A stretch of 33,352 nt of DNA, from contig NZ_JALPTB010000069.1 in the NCBI RefSeq assembly GCF_023218075.1, positions 1 through 33,352 on the forward strand, in the 5' to 3' direction. This document shows, piece by piece, positions 20,992-28,606 of this stretch. The position numbers and the translations under genes were made by a program. The notes beneath the pieces were generated by a model that did no database searches, was not told the origin of the DNA, and worked only from the letters and a program-made list of their open reading frames with translations. How positions within the stretch are numbered: the stretch's first letter is position 1; each line of letters starts with the position of its first letter. This DNA is from Rhodococcus sp. HM1 (GTDB taxonomy: Bacteria > Actinomycetota > Actinomycetes > Mycobacteriales > Mycobacteriaceae).

Positions 20992-22680
20992 TTGAATCCG
21001 CGAAACGAAGCGCCGGACAATTTCTGGACGCGAATATTTGTCACCGCAACCGATTATCGGACCGGTCTGAATTTCTGGGAGGGGCGCCAATATGCGCCCT
21101 ATTCGCGCGCGGATCTCGTCGCCGAGGCAAGGAGGGTGGCGGGAGAACTCGCCTCGGACGGGGTTCGGAAGGGCGACGTCGTGGCCATCGTGCTCGACAA
21201 CTCCGCCGCCGCCGTGAGGTCGCTGCTGGGCTGCTGGTATCTGGGCGCCGCCGTTGCGTCCCTACCCGAACGGGTGGTCGGCACCGACGCCGAAAGCTAC
21301 TGCACCCAGATCGAATCCATCGTCGATCGGATCCGTCCGCCCCTCCTTCTCTGCAGCGACCGGGCGCTTGCGGACATCCGGCAGTCGGCCGGCGTGGCGT
21401 CGGTGGTGCGCAGCTTCGAGGCTCTGGGATCGGAGCAGGTCGCAATCGCATCGGAACCGGACTTTCCCGGTCTCCACGACCCGGCGTTCATCCAGTTCTC
21501 GTCCGGGAGCACCGGCAATCCGAAGGGCTGCGTGCTCAGTGCTTCGGCCATCGCACACCAGCTGGACATGATCGCCGAGATGGTCGACTTCGGGCCCGGC
21601 ACGGTCGGTGTGAACTGGGCGCCGTTCTCGCACGACATGGGGTTCTTCGGCGGTCTGATGAGCGGACTGTGGAACGACGGCGAGGGCTACTACTCGACGA
21701 CGGCACGATTCCGCTTGTCGCCCCGCACCTGGCTGGAAGATCTCGCCCACTATCGCGCGACGTACACCTCGGCATCGCCGACGGCTCTGCACGTCGCAGC
21801 AAAGGTCATGCACATCCGGAAGAAGCCGTTGCCGGGCGACCTCGCTTCCCTCAGGTGCCTCATGGTGGGCGCGGAACGGATCAGCTGGGAGGTCGTGGCC
21901 GACGTACAGGAATGCCTGGGTCCGTACGGGCTCCGGGCGGACGCGGTACGGCCCGCGTACGGCCTCGCGGAAGGAACGCTGGTGGTGACCGCGTCCGCGA
22001 ACGATCGCGAACCCGGATACTGCAGTGTCGACGCGCTCGAGCTGGCGGAGGGACACGTCCGGTTCGTGCCCGAGAGCGACGAGAACTCGTGCCGGATCGT
22101 CAGCTGTGGGGTGCCGCTGCCGGGTGTCGAGCTGGACGTGCCGGAAGGGGCCGGCCGATTGGCGTCGATCAGGTTCCGTTCGCCGTCGGCGGCGACGGGT
22201 TACTACTCGAACCGGGAAGCCACGGCCGCCCGCTTCGGTGCCGACGGATTCGTCGACACCGGTGATCTGGGTTTCGTGCACGGCGGTGAGCTGTACCCGG
22301 TCGGCCGCGCGGACGATCTGATCTGTATCGGCGGGCGCAACGTGTACGTGAACGCCATCGAGTCGGAGATCGAGGCCACGATCGAAGGACTGCGCAGCGG
22401 AAGCACCGCGCTGATCGACTCGACACCCCACGCCGGCGATCGCACGCTGGTCTACATCGCCGAGGTGGGCGGGACGAACATCGACGGCGCCGGTATCGCG
22501 CGCGAGATCGCACACACGTGCAGGCGCAGAAGCGCGCTCGTCCTGGACAGGGTCGTCCTGGTTCCGCGGCGCACGTTGCCCCGCACGCCGTCCGGCAAGA
22601 TTCAGCGGCACAAGTGCCGATCGATCGTCGAGCATTCCGGCGGCGCGCACCAGATCATCGAATCCATCAGCGTTCGCTGA
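20992..22680 (+). CDS. Fatty acyl-AMP ligase-like (FAAL) acyl-ACP ligase
   Basis: A 562-residue adenylate-forming enzyme. The ATP-binding loop FSSGSTGNPKG is at residues 169-179, HDMG at 214-217, YGLAEGT at 323-329, TGDLG at 423-427 and the catalytic Lys at 536 (TPSGKIQ). HDMG, the YGLAE motif and GRADDLICIGGRNVY are features of fatty acyl-AMP ligases, which pass acyl-adenylates to carrier proteins rather than to CoA. The gene begins with TTG directly after the ACP stop, with AAGGGA upstream. Inferred role: activating a carboxylic acid and loading the adjacent ACP. Whether the FAAL-specific insertion is present would need an alignment, so a CoA ligase is not fully excluded. Confidence 0.85.
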   Translation: MNPRNEAPDNFWTRIFVTATDYRTGLNFWEGRQYAPYSRADLVAEARRVAGELASDGVRKGDVVAIVLDNSAAAVRSLLGCWYLGAAVASLPERVVGTDAESYCTQIESIVDRIRPPLLLCSDRALADIRQSAGVASVVRSFEALGSEQVAIASEPDFPGLHDPAFIQFSSGSTGNPKGCVLSASAIAHQLDMIAEMVDFGPGTVGVNWAPFSHDMGFFGGLMSGLWNDGEGYYSTTARFRLSPRTWLEDLAHYRATYTSASPTALHVAAKVMHIRKKPLPGDLASLRCLMVGAERISWEVVADVQECLGPYGLRADAVRPAYGLAEGTLVVTASANDREPGYCSVDALELAEGHVRFVPESDENSCRIVSCGVPLPGVELDVPEGAGRLASIRFRSPSAATGYYSNREATAARFGADGFVDTGDLGFVHGGELYPVGRADDLICIGGRNVYVNAIESEIEATIEGLRSGSTALIDSTPHAGDRTLVYIAEVGGTNIDGAGIAREIAHTCRRRSALVLDRVVLVPRRTLPRTPSGKIQRHKCRSIVEHSGGAHQIIESISVR

Positions 22681-22699
22681 TTGCCCCCCCTCTGTTTCA

Positions 22700-22723
22700 C
22701 CCGCGCGCGATGGGGCGCGCGGG
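22700..22723 (+). terminator. Strong hairpin between the two ligase genes
   Basis: CCCGCGCGC (22700-22708) pairs perfectly with GCGCGCGGG (22715-22723) around a 6-nt loop. There is no U-tract. It could be a partial terminator, an RNA-processing or stability element, or a barrier that lowers expression of the downstream genes. It sits in the only sizeable gap (80 nt) inside the first half of the cluster. Confidence 0.45.
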
Positions 22724-22760
22724 CATCCTCTGTGATCTAGAGCGAAAGTGGTTGTTACAC

Positions 22761-24365
22761 ATGCTCAAGCGACCCAAGAACTTGGGATTGATGTTCGAAT
22801 GGCATGCGGGCAGGTCGAGGCAGCTGACCGTCCATCTCGATCGTCCACTCGATATCGAAGGTCCGGACGGGCCGCTCTTCTACAACGGCCGGGCGCTCGC
22901 CGACCTCGTCGCGGAAGCCTCGGGCTGGCTCCGCGCCGCGGGGGTCGGCCGCGGCGACCACGTGGCGGTCGTGAAACCGAATCATTTCGACATGATCGTG
23001 CTGGCAGCGGCCGCGGCCCGGATCGGCGCGGTCGCAGCGCTCGTGTCCGCCGCGGACACGCCGCACCACCATGCCGCACTGCTCGATCGGATTCGGCCGG
23101 TCGTCTCGATCATCTCGTCGGACGTCCTCGAACGAGCCGCATCCGCCGGGCTGGACCTGCGAGGACACGGCACGACGATCGTGCTCGGGCGCGACGCGGA
23201 TCCCGCCCGCGCCGACGAACTGGACCTGAAGTCGCTACGGGGAAAGCCCGTTCCGAAGCCCGACCCCGCCCCCGACGACGCGCCGATGTTCATCACCCAC
23301 ACGTCCGGCACGACCGGGGTGCCGAAGCTGGTCGTCCACTCCGCGACGTCCAACCACTACGCGAGCAGGCTCGAGCTGACGCCGTTCCCCGTGATCGTCA
23401 ATCGCCGGTCGGACACGACCCTGGTATCGATTTCGTTCGCCCACTCCCGCTCGCTCGCATGGATCGGTGCGCAACTCAAATGGGCTCCGGCGAAGGTCGT
23501 CGTGGCGAGCCGGTACGAACCCGAATCCGTGGAGAAGGTGTTCGAGCAGCATCTGCCCACGACCGTCGAGGCCACACCGAACGTCTACCAGCGGTGGAAG
23601 GTCCTGGCGGAGAGGCGGCCCGAGCTGTTCGCTCACGTGCGGTTCTACCTCAACACCTTCGACCTGATGCACCCGTCGACCGTCCGGACGTTCCTGAACG
23701 CGTCCAGCCGGCGTCTTCCCGTCTGGGCGCAGTCGTGGGGTCAGAGCGAGGTGGGCCCGATCGCAGGTGCGCTGTATACGCGGGCGATGGTCCGCCGGCG
23801 GGGTGTCGCCTCGACGAACAACGTCGGGTGGTCGGTGCCCTGGCTCATCCGGACCCGGGTCGTCGACCCGGAAACGGGAGAACCGGTGAGGCGCGGGCGG
23901 ACCGGAATACTCATGTCGCGCAGTCGATCCCGTTGCATCGACTATCTCGGCGAGACGGACCGGCACGAACTGAAGTCCGCCGGGGAATGGTGGAACACCG
24001 GCGATCTCGGATACAAGGATCTGCTGGGCCGGGTCAGGTTCGTGGATCGCGCGGTCGACGAGATTCCCGGGCTGAGCGGCACCGAACTCGAAAGTATCCT
24101 GCTCGACCGCATTCCCAACGCGATCGAGGTGATCGTGCTGGGGGTCTCGGGAAGTGCGCCGCTGCCCGTGCTGAGCCTGGACGGGGGCTCGATCAGCGAC
24201 GCGGAATGGCGGGCGGCGACGAAGGGCCTGCCTGCGATGGCCGATCCGGTGGTGATCGCGTGGGAGGACCTCCCGCGGACCTCGACCTGGAAGGTTCGCC
24301 GCGGCGCACTCCGGCGGTCGCTGGTGGGGACCGAGCTCGGTGACGGAGTGAGCACGTGGACCTAG
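22761..24365 (+). CDS. Second adenylate-forming ligase (ANL superfamily)
   Basis: A 534-residue AMP-binding enzyme, clearly different from the FAAL. It has HTSGTTGVPK at residues 180-189, WGQSEVG at 326-332 (Glu330), WNTGDLGY around Asp415, and a probable catalytic Lys511 in RTSTWKVRR, where the usual P-x-G-K is not kept. The N-terminal AMP-binding and C-terminal lid domains are both present. The acid it activates and the final acceptor (CoA, the ACP or an amine) are not evident. The start is uncertain: ATG 22761 is preferred. A GTG/ATG further upstream would lie in or before the hairpin at 22700-22723, and ATG 22791 is also possible. Its end overlaps the next gene by 10 nt. Confidence 0.82.
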   Translation: MLKRPKNLGLMFEWHAGRSRQLTVHLDRPLDIEGPDGPLFYNGRALADLVAEASGWLRAAGVGRGDHVAVVKPNHFDMIVLAAAAARIGAVAALVSAADTPHHHAALLDRIRPVVSIISSDVLERAASAGLDLRGHGTTIVLGRDADPARADELDLKSLRGKPVPKPDPAPDDAPMFITHTSGTTGVPKLVVHSATSNHYASRLELTPFPVIVNRRSDTTLVSISFAHSRSLAWIGAQLKWAPAKVVVASRYEPESVEKVFEQHLPTTVEATPNVYQRWKVLAERRPELFAHVRFYLNTFDLMHPSTVRTFLNASSRRLPVWAQSWGQSEVGPIAGALYTRAMVRRRGVASTNNVGWSVPWLIRTRVVDPETGEPVRRGRTGILMSRSRSRCIDYLGETDRHELKSAGEWWNTGDLGYKDLLGRVRFVDRAVDEIPGLSGTELESILLDRIPNAIEVIVLGVSGSAPLPVLSLDGGSISDAEWRAATKGLPAMADPVVIAWEDLPRTSTWKVRRGALRRSLVGTELGDGVSTWT

Positions 24366-25276
24366 AGGCAACCGCGAGGGACGGCCTCGTCGACGAGGTG
24401 TTCGCGGTTTTCGAAGGTGAGCTCCGGGAGGTCCTGCGCACCGTTCCCTACAACAGTGCGGCGCAGTTCGTCGACCTCTTCGGCGACGGGGAACGCAGTC
24501 CGCGGCTCGGAGCGGCGTGCGTGTTCCAGACGCTGGAGGTCGCGAGGCGGGTCGAGGAACGCACGGGTATTCCTGCTCGTCTGATACCGGACGGCCGGCA
24601 CCTGGCAGCGATCTTCGAGTACGAGGGCGGACTCGTCCTGCTCGATCCCTACCTGCTGCACACGACTCCGATCCACATCGAGGCACGTACTGTACGCGCG
24701 GGGTCGGGGCGGGTGGTCTCGACCGCGGCTCCTGTGCGCACGGACTCCAGGGGAGTGGTCCGGCCGGGACGGCTCACCGCGCGCTACCGGACCTACGGCG
24801 ACGGCTGGGTCGTTCGCCTGGAGTATTCGAAGTTCAGCCCCACCCGGGGCAGATATCTGCTGTCCAGGCTGTTCACGTTGCGCTCGGAGGACGCATTCGA
24901 CCGGCCCGACGGCGGGCTTCGGGTCGAGGCGCTGCCGCGGGAGTTCCTGGCGTCGATCCTGACCGATCCCGAGCAGACCAGCCTGTCCATCCGGGCGCTG
25001 GACGATTCGCTGGAACACACCTGTGAGGTCATCCTTCCGTTGCACGGCTATGCAGGGCGGATCTTCTCGGCCGGCGACCTCTGGCTGCGGGACAGCGCGG
25101 GGGTGTCCTTCCCGCACTCGGATCCGGCCGCAGCGCCGGTGTGGAACGAACTGGCCGCCTCGACGGGGCTCGGTTCCGCCGACATCGTCGATCACCTGCT
25201 GTGCGCCGCCGACATCTATCGGAGCGTCGCCGATCCCGACGGCGACGTCCAACCCTATTCGTTCGAGAGTGAGTGA
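24356..25276 (+). CDS. Probable arylamine N-acetyltransferase-like (Cys-His-Asp) acyltransferase
   Basis: A 306-residue protein I recognise only by pattern. Cys55 (RLGAACVFQTLEV), His82 (DGRHLAAIFEYEG) and Asp97 (LVLLDPYLL) have the order and approximate context of the Cys-His-Asp triad in arylamine N-acetyltransferases and transglutaminase-like folds. The His-Asp spacing of 15 equals that of classical NATs, while the Cys-His spacing is shorter than usual. NAT relatives in antibiotic pathways, such as RifF, release a carrier-bound acyl chain by forming an amide. By analogy this enzyme could transfer the acyl group from the ACP to an amine. The GTG start has GGAG 7 nt upstream and overlaps the ligase gene by 10 nt, showing coupling. 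Confidence 0.55.
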   Translation: MDLEATARDGLVDEVFAVFEGELREVLRTVPYNSAAQFVDLFGDGERSPRLGAACVFQTLEVARRVEERTGIPARLIPDGRHLAAIFEYEGGLVLLDPYLLHTTPIHIEARTVRAGSGRVVSTAAPVRTDSRGVVRPGRLTARYRTYGDGWVVRLEYSKFSPTRGRYLLSRLFTLRSEDAFDRPDGGLRVEALPREFLASILTDPEQTSLSIRALDDSLEHTCEVILPLHGYAGRIFSAGDLWLRDSAGVSFPHSDPAAAPVWNELAASTGLGSADIVDHLLCAADIYRSVADPDGDVQPYSFESE

Positions 25277-25278
25277 CG

Positions 25279-25776
25279 ATGAGCAAGTTTCGGACGGTGT
25301 TCGTCGCCGGCACCATGCAGGGCGCGACTCCGGGCTTCGCGATCCGGGATCAGGGCTATCGAGACGAAATCGGTGACATCCTGCGTGCCTACAATCCCGA
25401 CATCGAGTGCTTCGACCCGCACCAGGCGATGCAGAGTTTCATCGCGTCGATCGGGATGCCGTTGGCCGTCGGCTATCAGAAGCTCGCCGAGACGGAGGTC
25501 GTCGACGAGGCGGAGCTCGACAGCGAAGTGGGTCTGCTGCGGGAGAAGTTCCGGGAATTGACGGCCTACGCGGCCGAGTGCGATCTGTTGGTCGCATTCC
25601 TGCCTGGGGGTGTACCGAGCATGGGTACCGCGATGGAGATGTATGCCGCGCACTGCGGTGGCAGCGTCGTCGCCAGCATCACCGAGATGCGGCAGAACCT
25701 GGCGGTGCTGTCCACCTCCGAGGTGATCGTTCCCGACCTTCCCGCGTTCGAGAGCTGGCTCGCGACGAAGGGCTGA
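25279..25776 (+). CDS. Nucleoside 2-deoxyribosyltransferase-like protein
   Basis: A 165-residue protein of a Rossmann-like fold. The N-terminal VFVAGTMQG, then CDLLVAFLPGG, then PSMGTAMEMYAAH with Glu120 match the family pattern of nucleoside 2-deoxyribosyltransferases and nucleotide N-glycosidases (S-x-G-T-x-x-E-x-x-x-A). Glu is the catalytic nucleophile in that family. Members such as MilB and BlsM hydrolyse CMP in nucleoside-antibiotic pathways; others act in salvage. The reaction here, exchange or hydrolysis, cannot be told. The start could be ATG 25279 or GTG 25273, which overlaps the previous stop as GTGA. Its place in the cluster suggests a nucleoside- or ribose-derived building block. 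Confidence 0.65.
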   Translation: MSKFRTVFVAGTMQGATPGFAIRDQGYRDEIGDILRAYNPDIECFDPHQAMQSFIASIGMPLAVGYQKLAETEVVDEAELDSEVGLLREKFRELTAYAAECDLLVAFLPGGVPSMGTAMEMYAAHCGGSVVASITEMRQNLAVLSTSEVIVPDLPAFESWLATKG

Positions 25777-25833
25777 GCCGGTGGGCAATGCAGTGTGGGG
25801 CGAAGCGAACGATTCCGTGAGGCAGGGACCCGA

Positions 25834-28092
25834 GTGATCAAGATGGCAACGCGCACTGCAATCGCCGCGCCGCGGCTGCTCCTGGGCATCTGGATCGCCG
25901 TGGTGGCGATGTTGGGTGTGTTCGGCGCCGGGGTGGCCTCGCACCTCGGCGCGGGAGGGTTCGTCGCTCCGACCGCCGAATCCTCCGTTGCTGCACAGCA
26001 ACTCGAAGAAGTCTTCGACCGCGGCGGGATGACACTGGTCTTTTCGGTGAAGGCCCGGGACGGGGCGGATTCGCCGACGGCCCGCGCTGCCGGTACCCGG
26101 ATCGCGGAGGATCTCGCCGGTGATCCGAGGGTGACATCGGTCGTGTCGCTCTGGGGCAACCCCGAACTGGCGATCGCGTTGCGCAGTACCGACGGCTCGA
26201 CGGGATTGGTGGTCGCCGGTGTGCGGGGCGGTGACAACGACGGTGCCGCCAACTCGCGGGCGCTCGCGGACGAGTACGGCGGTTCCACCGGGGACGTGGA
26301 GATCGATGTCGCGGGCGAGGGGATGGTCTACGACTGGATGTCCACCCAGTTGGAGAAGGACCTGCTGCTCGCGGAGTCGATCGCCGTGCCGATCACGTTC
26401 GTCGTGCTGGTGTTCGTGTTCGGCAGTGTGGTGTCGGCGTTGATCCCGGTCGCGGTCGGGGTGGCGACGATCGTCGCCACGGCAGGCATCCTCAGGGCGA
26501 TCACACTCGTGACCGATGTGTCGATCTTCGCGCTCAACCTCGCCGCATCGTTGAGCCTGGCACTCGCGATCGACTACAGCCTGCTCATCGTCAACCGGTA
26601 CAGACACGAACGTGCCGCCGGATTCGGCAGTGCCGACGCCTTGGTCCGGACGATGAGCACGGCCGGACGGACGGTGCTGTTCTCGGGTCTGATCGTCGGG
26701 CTCAGCCTGTCCGCCATGGCCCTGTTCCCGCTGTACTTCATGCGGTCCTTCGCGTACGCCGGCGTCGCCGTGGTCGCCTTCGCCGTTCTGGTGACGATGA
26801 CCGTCACCCCGGCGATCGTGTCCGTCCTCGGTGATCGCCTGGAGATGTTCGCGGTGCGGAAGAGCGCACGGCGGGCCGCCGCCGAACGGCCCGTCGAGCG
26901 GTCGGGGTGGTACCGGCTCACGCACCGCGTGATGCGGAACTCGGCGGTGGTGGCTGCGTCGCTCGTCGTGTTGCTTCTCGCCGTCGGCGCGCCGATCCTC
27001 GGAATCGACCTCGGGTATCCCGACGAACGGGTCCTGTCGGAGGATGCGCCGCCGCGGCGGGCCGCAGAGCAACTGAGCGCGGACTTCGCCCAGAGTGCTC
27101 TCGCGCAGACGCAGATCGTTCTGCCCGAAGGGGCGTCCGTGCGGTCGGAGCTGAACACCTATGCCTCAGGCCTGTCCTCGGTCGACGGGGTCGCGGCGGT
27201 ACTGGCGCCGGAGGGCACCTACGTCGGCGGGGTCAGGGTTGCGAACGGCGATCCCGGTGCCGTCGCGGGCCGGGCGGCGATGCTGACGATCGCCACCTCG
27301 TCCGACGCCCGGGACGACCTCGCGACGATGCTGGCCGATCTGCGCGCGGTGCCGGCTCCCGCCGAGACGCTGTTCCACAGCAAGGAGCAGCACGACCGGG
27401 ATGCGGTCGACGGGATCATGGGCACACTCCCGTGGGCGCTCGGTCTGATCGCGCTGACGACGTTGTGTGTCCTGTTCGTGCTCACCGGGAGCGTCCTGCT
27501 TCCGATCAAGGCACTCGTGATGAACCTGCTCTCGCTCTCGGCGGTGTTCGGGTTCCTCGTCTGGGTCTTCCAGGACGGCCACCTGGGCGGTCTGGGTGCC
27601 ACGGGCACCGGCTTCCTGGTCGCCATCGTCCCCGTCCTGATGTTCTGCGTCGCGTTCGGGTTGTCGATGGACTACGAGGTCTTCCTCCTCGATCGGATCA
27701 GGGAGTTCTGGGTGGATTCGGACCGCACCCGCCGATCCAACGAGGAGGCGGTGGCGCGCGGGCTCGCCCACACCGGCCGGGTGGTCACGGCCGCGGCATT
27801 GCTCATGGCGATCGTCTTCGCCGCGCTCGGCACGTCGTCGGTGGCGTTGATGCGCATGTTCGGGGTCGGGATGGCGCTCGCGGTCGTCCTGGACGCCACG
27901 GTGGTCCGGGTTCTGCTGGTGCCGTCGTTCATGAAGCTGATGGGGCGGCTCAACTGGTGGGCGCCGGCGCCGCTCGCACGGTTCCACGCGAAGATCCAGG
28001 GCCGGAGCCGCCCGGAGAGCAACGACCCCGGCACCGGTATGTCGGGGGGCGCGGCGTCGAGTGGTGACGAGGCTGTGGCGAAGGTGCCCTGA
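25834..28092 (+). CDS. MMPL/RND-family transporter
   Basis: A 752-residue membrane protein with the 12-TM, two-halves architecture of MMPL/RND exporters. There is an N-terminal TM, an extracytoplasmic loop, a block of five TMs, then a repeat of the same plan. The proton-relay Asp-Tyr pairs are present in both halves: IDYSLLI (D247-Y248) and MDYEVFLL (D613-Y614). The family exports lipids and lipid-linked metabolites in mycolate-containing bacteria. As the last gene of the cluster it probably exports the product. The start GTG 25834 has AGGGA 5 nt upstream; the frame is open back to 25795, without better support. Its stop lies 22 nt from the convergent sixA-like stop. Confidence 0.9.
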   Translation: MIKMATRTAIAAPRLLLGIWIAVVAMLGVFGAGVASHLGAGGFVAPTAESSVAAQQLEEVFDRGGMTLVFSVKARDGADSPTARAAGTRIAEDLAGDPRVTSVVSLWGNPELAIALRSTDGSTGLVVAGVRGGDNDGAANSRALADEYGGSTGDVEIDVAGEGMVYDWMSTQLEKDLLLAESIAVPITFVVLVFVFGSVVSALIPVAVGVATIVATAGILRAITLVTDVSIFALNLAASLSLALAIDYSLLIVNRYRHERAAGFGSADALVRTMSTAGRTVLFSGLIVGLSLSAMALFPLYFMRSFAYAGVAVVAFAVLVTMTVTPAIVSVLGDRLEMFAVRKSARRAAAERPVERSGWYRLTHRVMRNSAVVAASLVVLLLAVGAPILGIDLGYPDERVLSEDAPPRRAAEQLSADFAQSALAQTQIVLPEGASVRSELNTYASGLSSVDGVAAVLAPEGTYVGGVRVANGDPGAVAGRAAMLTIATSSDARDDLATMLADLRAVPAPAETLFHSKEQHDRDAVDGIMGTLPWALGLIALTTLCVLFVLTGSVLLPIKALVMNLLSLSAVFGFLVWVFQDGHLGGLGATGTGFLVAIVPVLMFCVAFGLSMDYEVFLLDRIREFWVDSDRTRRSNEEAVARGLAHTGRVVTAAALLMAIVFAALGTSSVALMRMFGVGMALAVVLDATVVRVLLVPSFMKLMGRLNWWAPAPLARFHAKIQGRSRPESNDPGTGMSGGAASSGDEAVAKVP

Positions 28093-28118
28093 CGGACGGG
28101 TTTCCGGGCGGACGTCAG
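28089..28118. terminator. Inverted repeat between convergent genes
   Basis: CTGACG (28089-28094) pairs with CGTCAG (28113-28118), and an inner CGG/CCG can also pair. It spans the stop codons of both the MMPL gene and the opposing phosphatase gene. The stem is short and has no U-tract on either side, so a bidirectional terminator role is only possible. Confidence 0.3.
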
Positions 28119-28606
28119 CGGGGGATGTGGAAGTCCGTGAGCTCGGCGCGGCCGGCCTCGAGTTCGTGCCAGGCTCCGCGGACCGTCAGCACCACGACGG
28201 CGGACGTGGGGAACTTCTCGGCGAGCTGGTGGGCGGCCTCGCTCTCGTGATCGGGGGCGAGCAACAGTGCCGTCCGCGACAGCGTCGGCTCGTGGCCGAC
28301 GACGAGGAGGGTCGCCACGTCGTCGTCGACAGTGCGGACGGCGTCGATGAGGATGTCCGGGGTCGTTTCGTAGAGATCGTCCCGGAAGTCGACCGGCGCT
28401 TCGATCGCAGCTTCGGTCAGCGTCCTGCGGGTGCGCACCGCCGTGGAGCACAGCACTGCGTCGATCGGCGGCTGGTGTGCCCGGAGCCACCGGCCGGCGA
28501 GTCCGGCTTCACGTCGCCCGCGCGGGGCCAGCGGACGCTCGTGGTCGGCGACGCCTTCCGGGTATGCGGACTTGCCGTGTCGCAGCAGGATGAGGGTGCG
28601 CGTCAT
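28115..28606 (-). CDS. SixA-like histidine phosphatase
   Basis: A 163-residue protein of the histidine-phosphatase (phosphoglycerate mutase-like) superfamily. The N-terminal LILLRHGKS holds the catalytic RHG (residues 9-11), and VVGHEPTLS provides the second catalytic His. Length and motifs match SixA, which removes phosphate from phosphohistidine proteins; actinobacterial relatives have mixed or unknown substrates. Its ATG overlaps the thioesterase stop as ATGA on the minus strand (28606-28603), so the two are coupled. The frame is open far upstream, but that is a shadow of the thioesterase gene. Confidence 0.88.
   Translation of the reverse strand: MTRTLILLRHGKSAYPEGVADHERPLAPRGRREAGLAGRWLRAHQPPIDAVLCSTAVRTRRTLTEAAIEAPVDFRDDLYETTPDILIDAVRTVDDDVATLLVVGHEPTLSRTALLLAPDHESEAAHQLAEKFPTSAVVVLTVRGAWHELEAGRAELTDFHIPR

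Noticed and set aside
22518-22760. Longer N-terminus for the second ligase
   Set aside because: The upstream extension overlaps the end of the FAAL gene or begins inside the hairpin at 22700-22723, and its sequence is not ligase-like.
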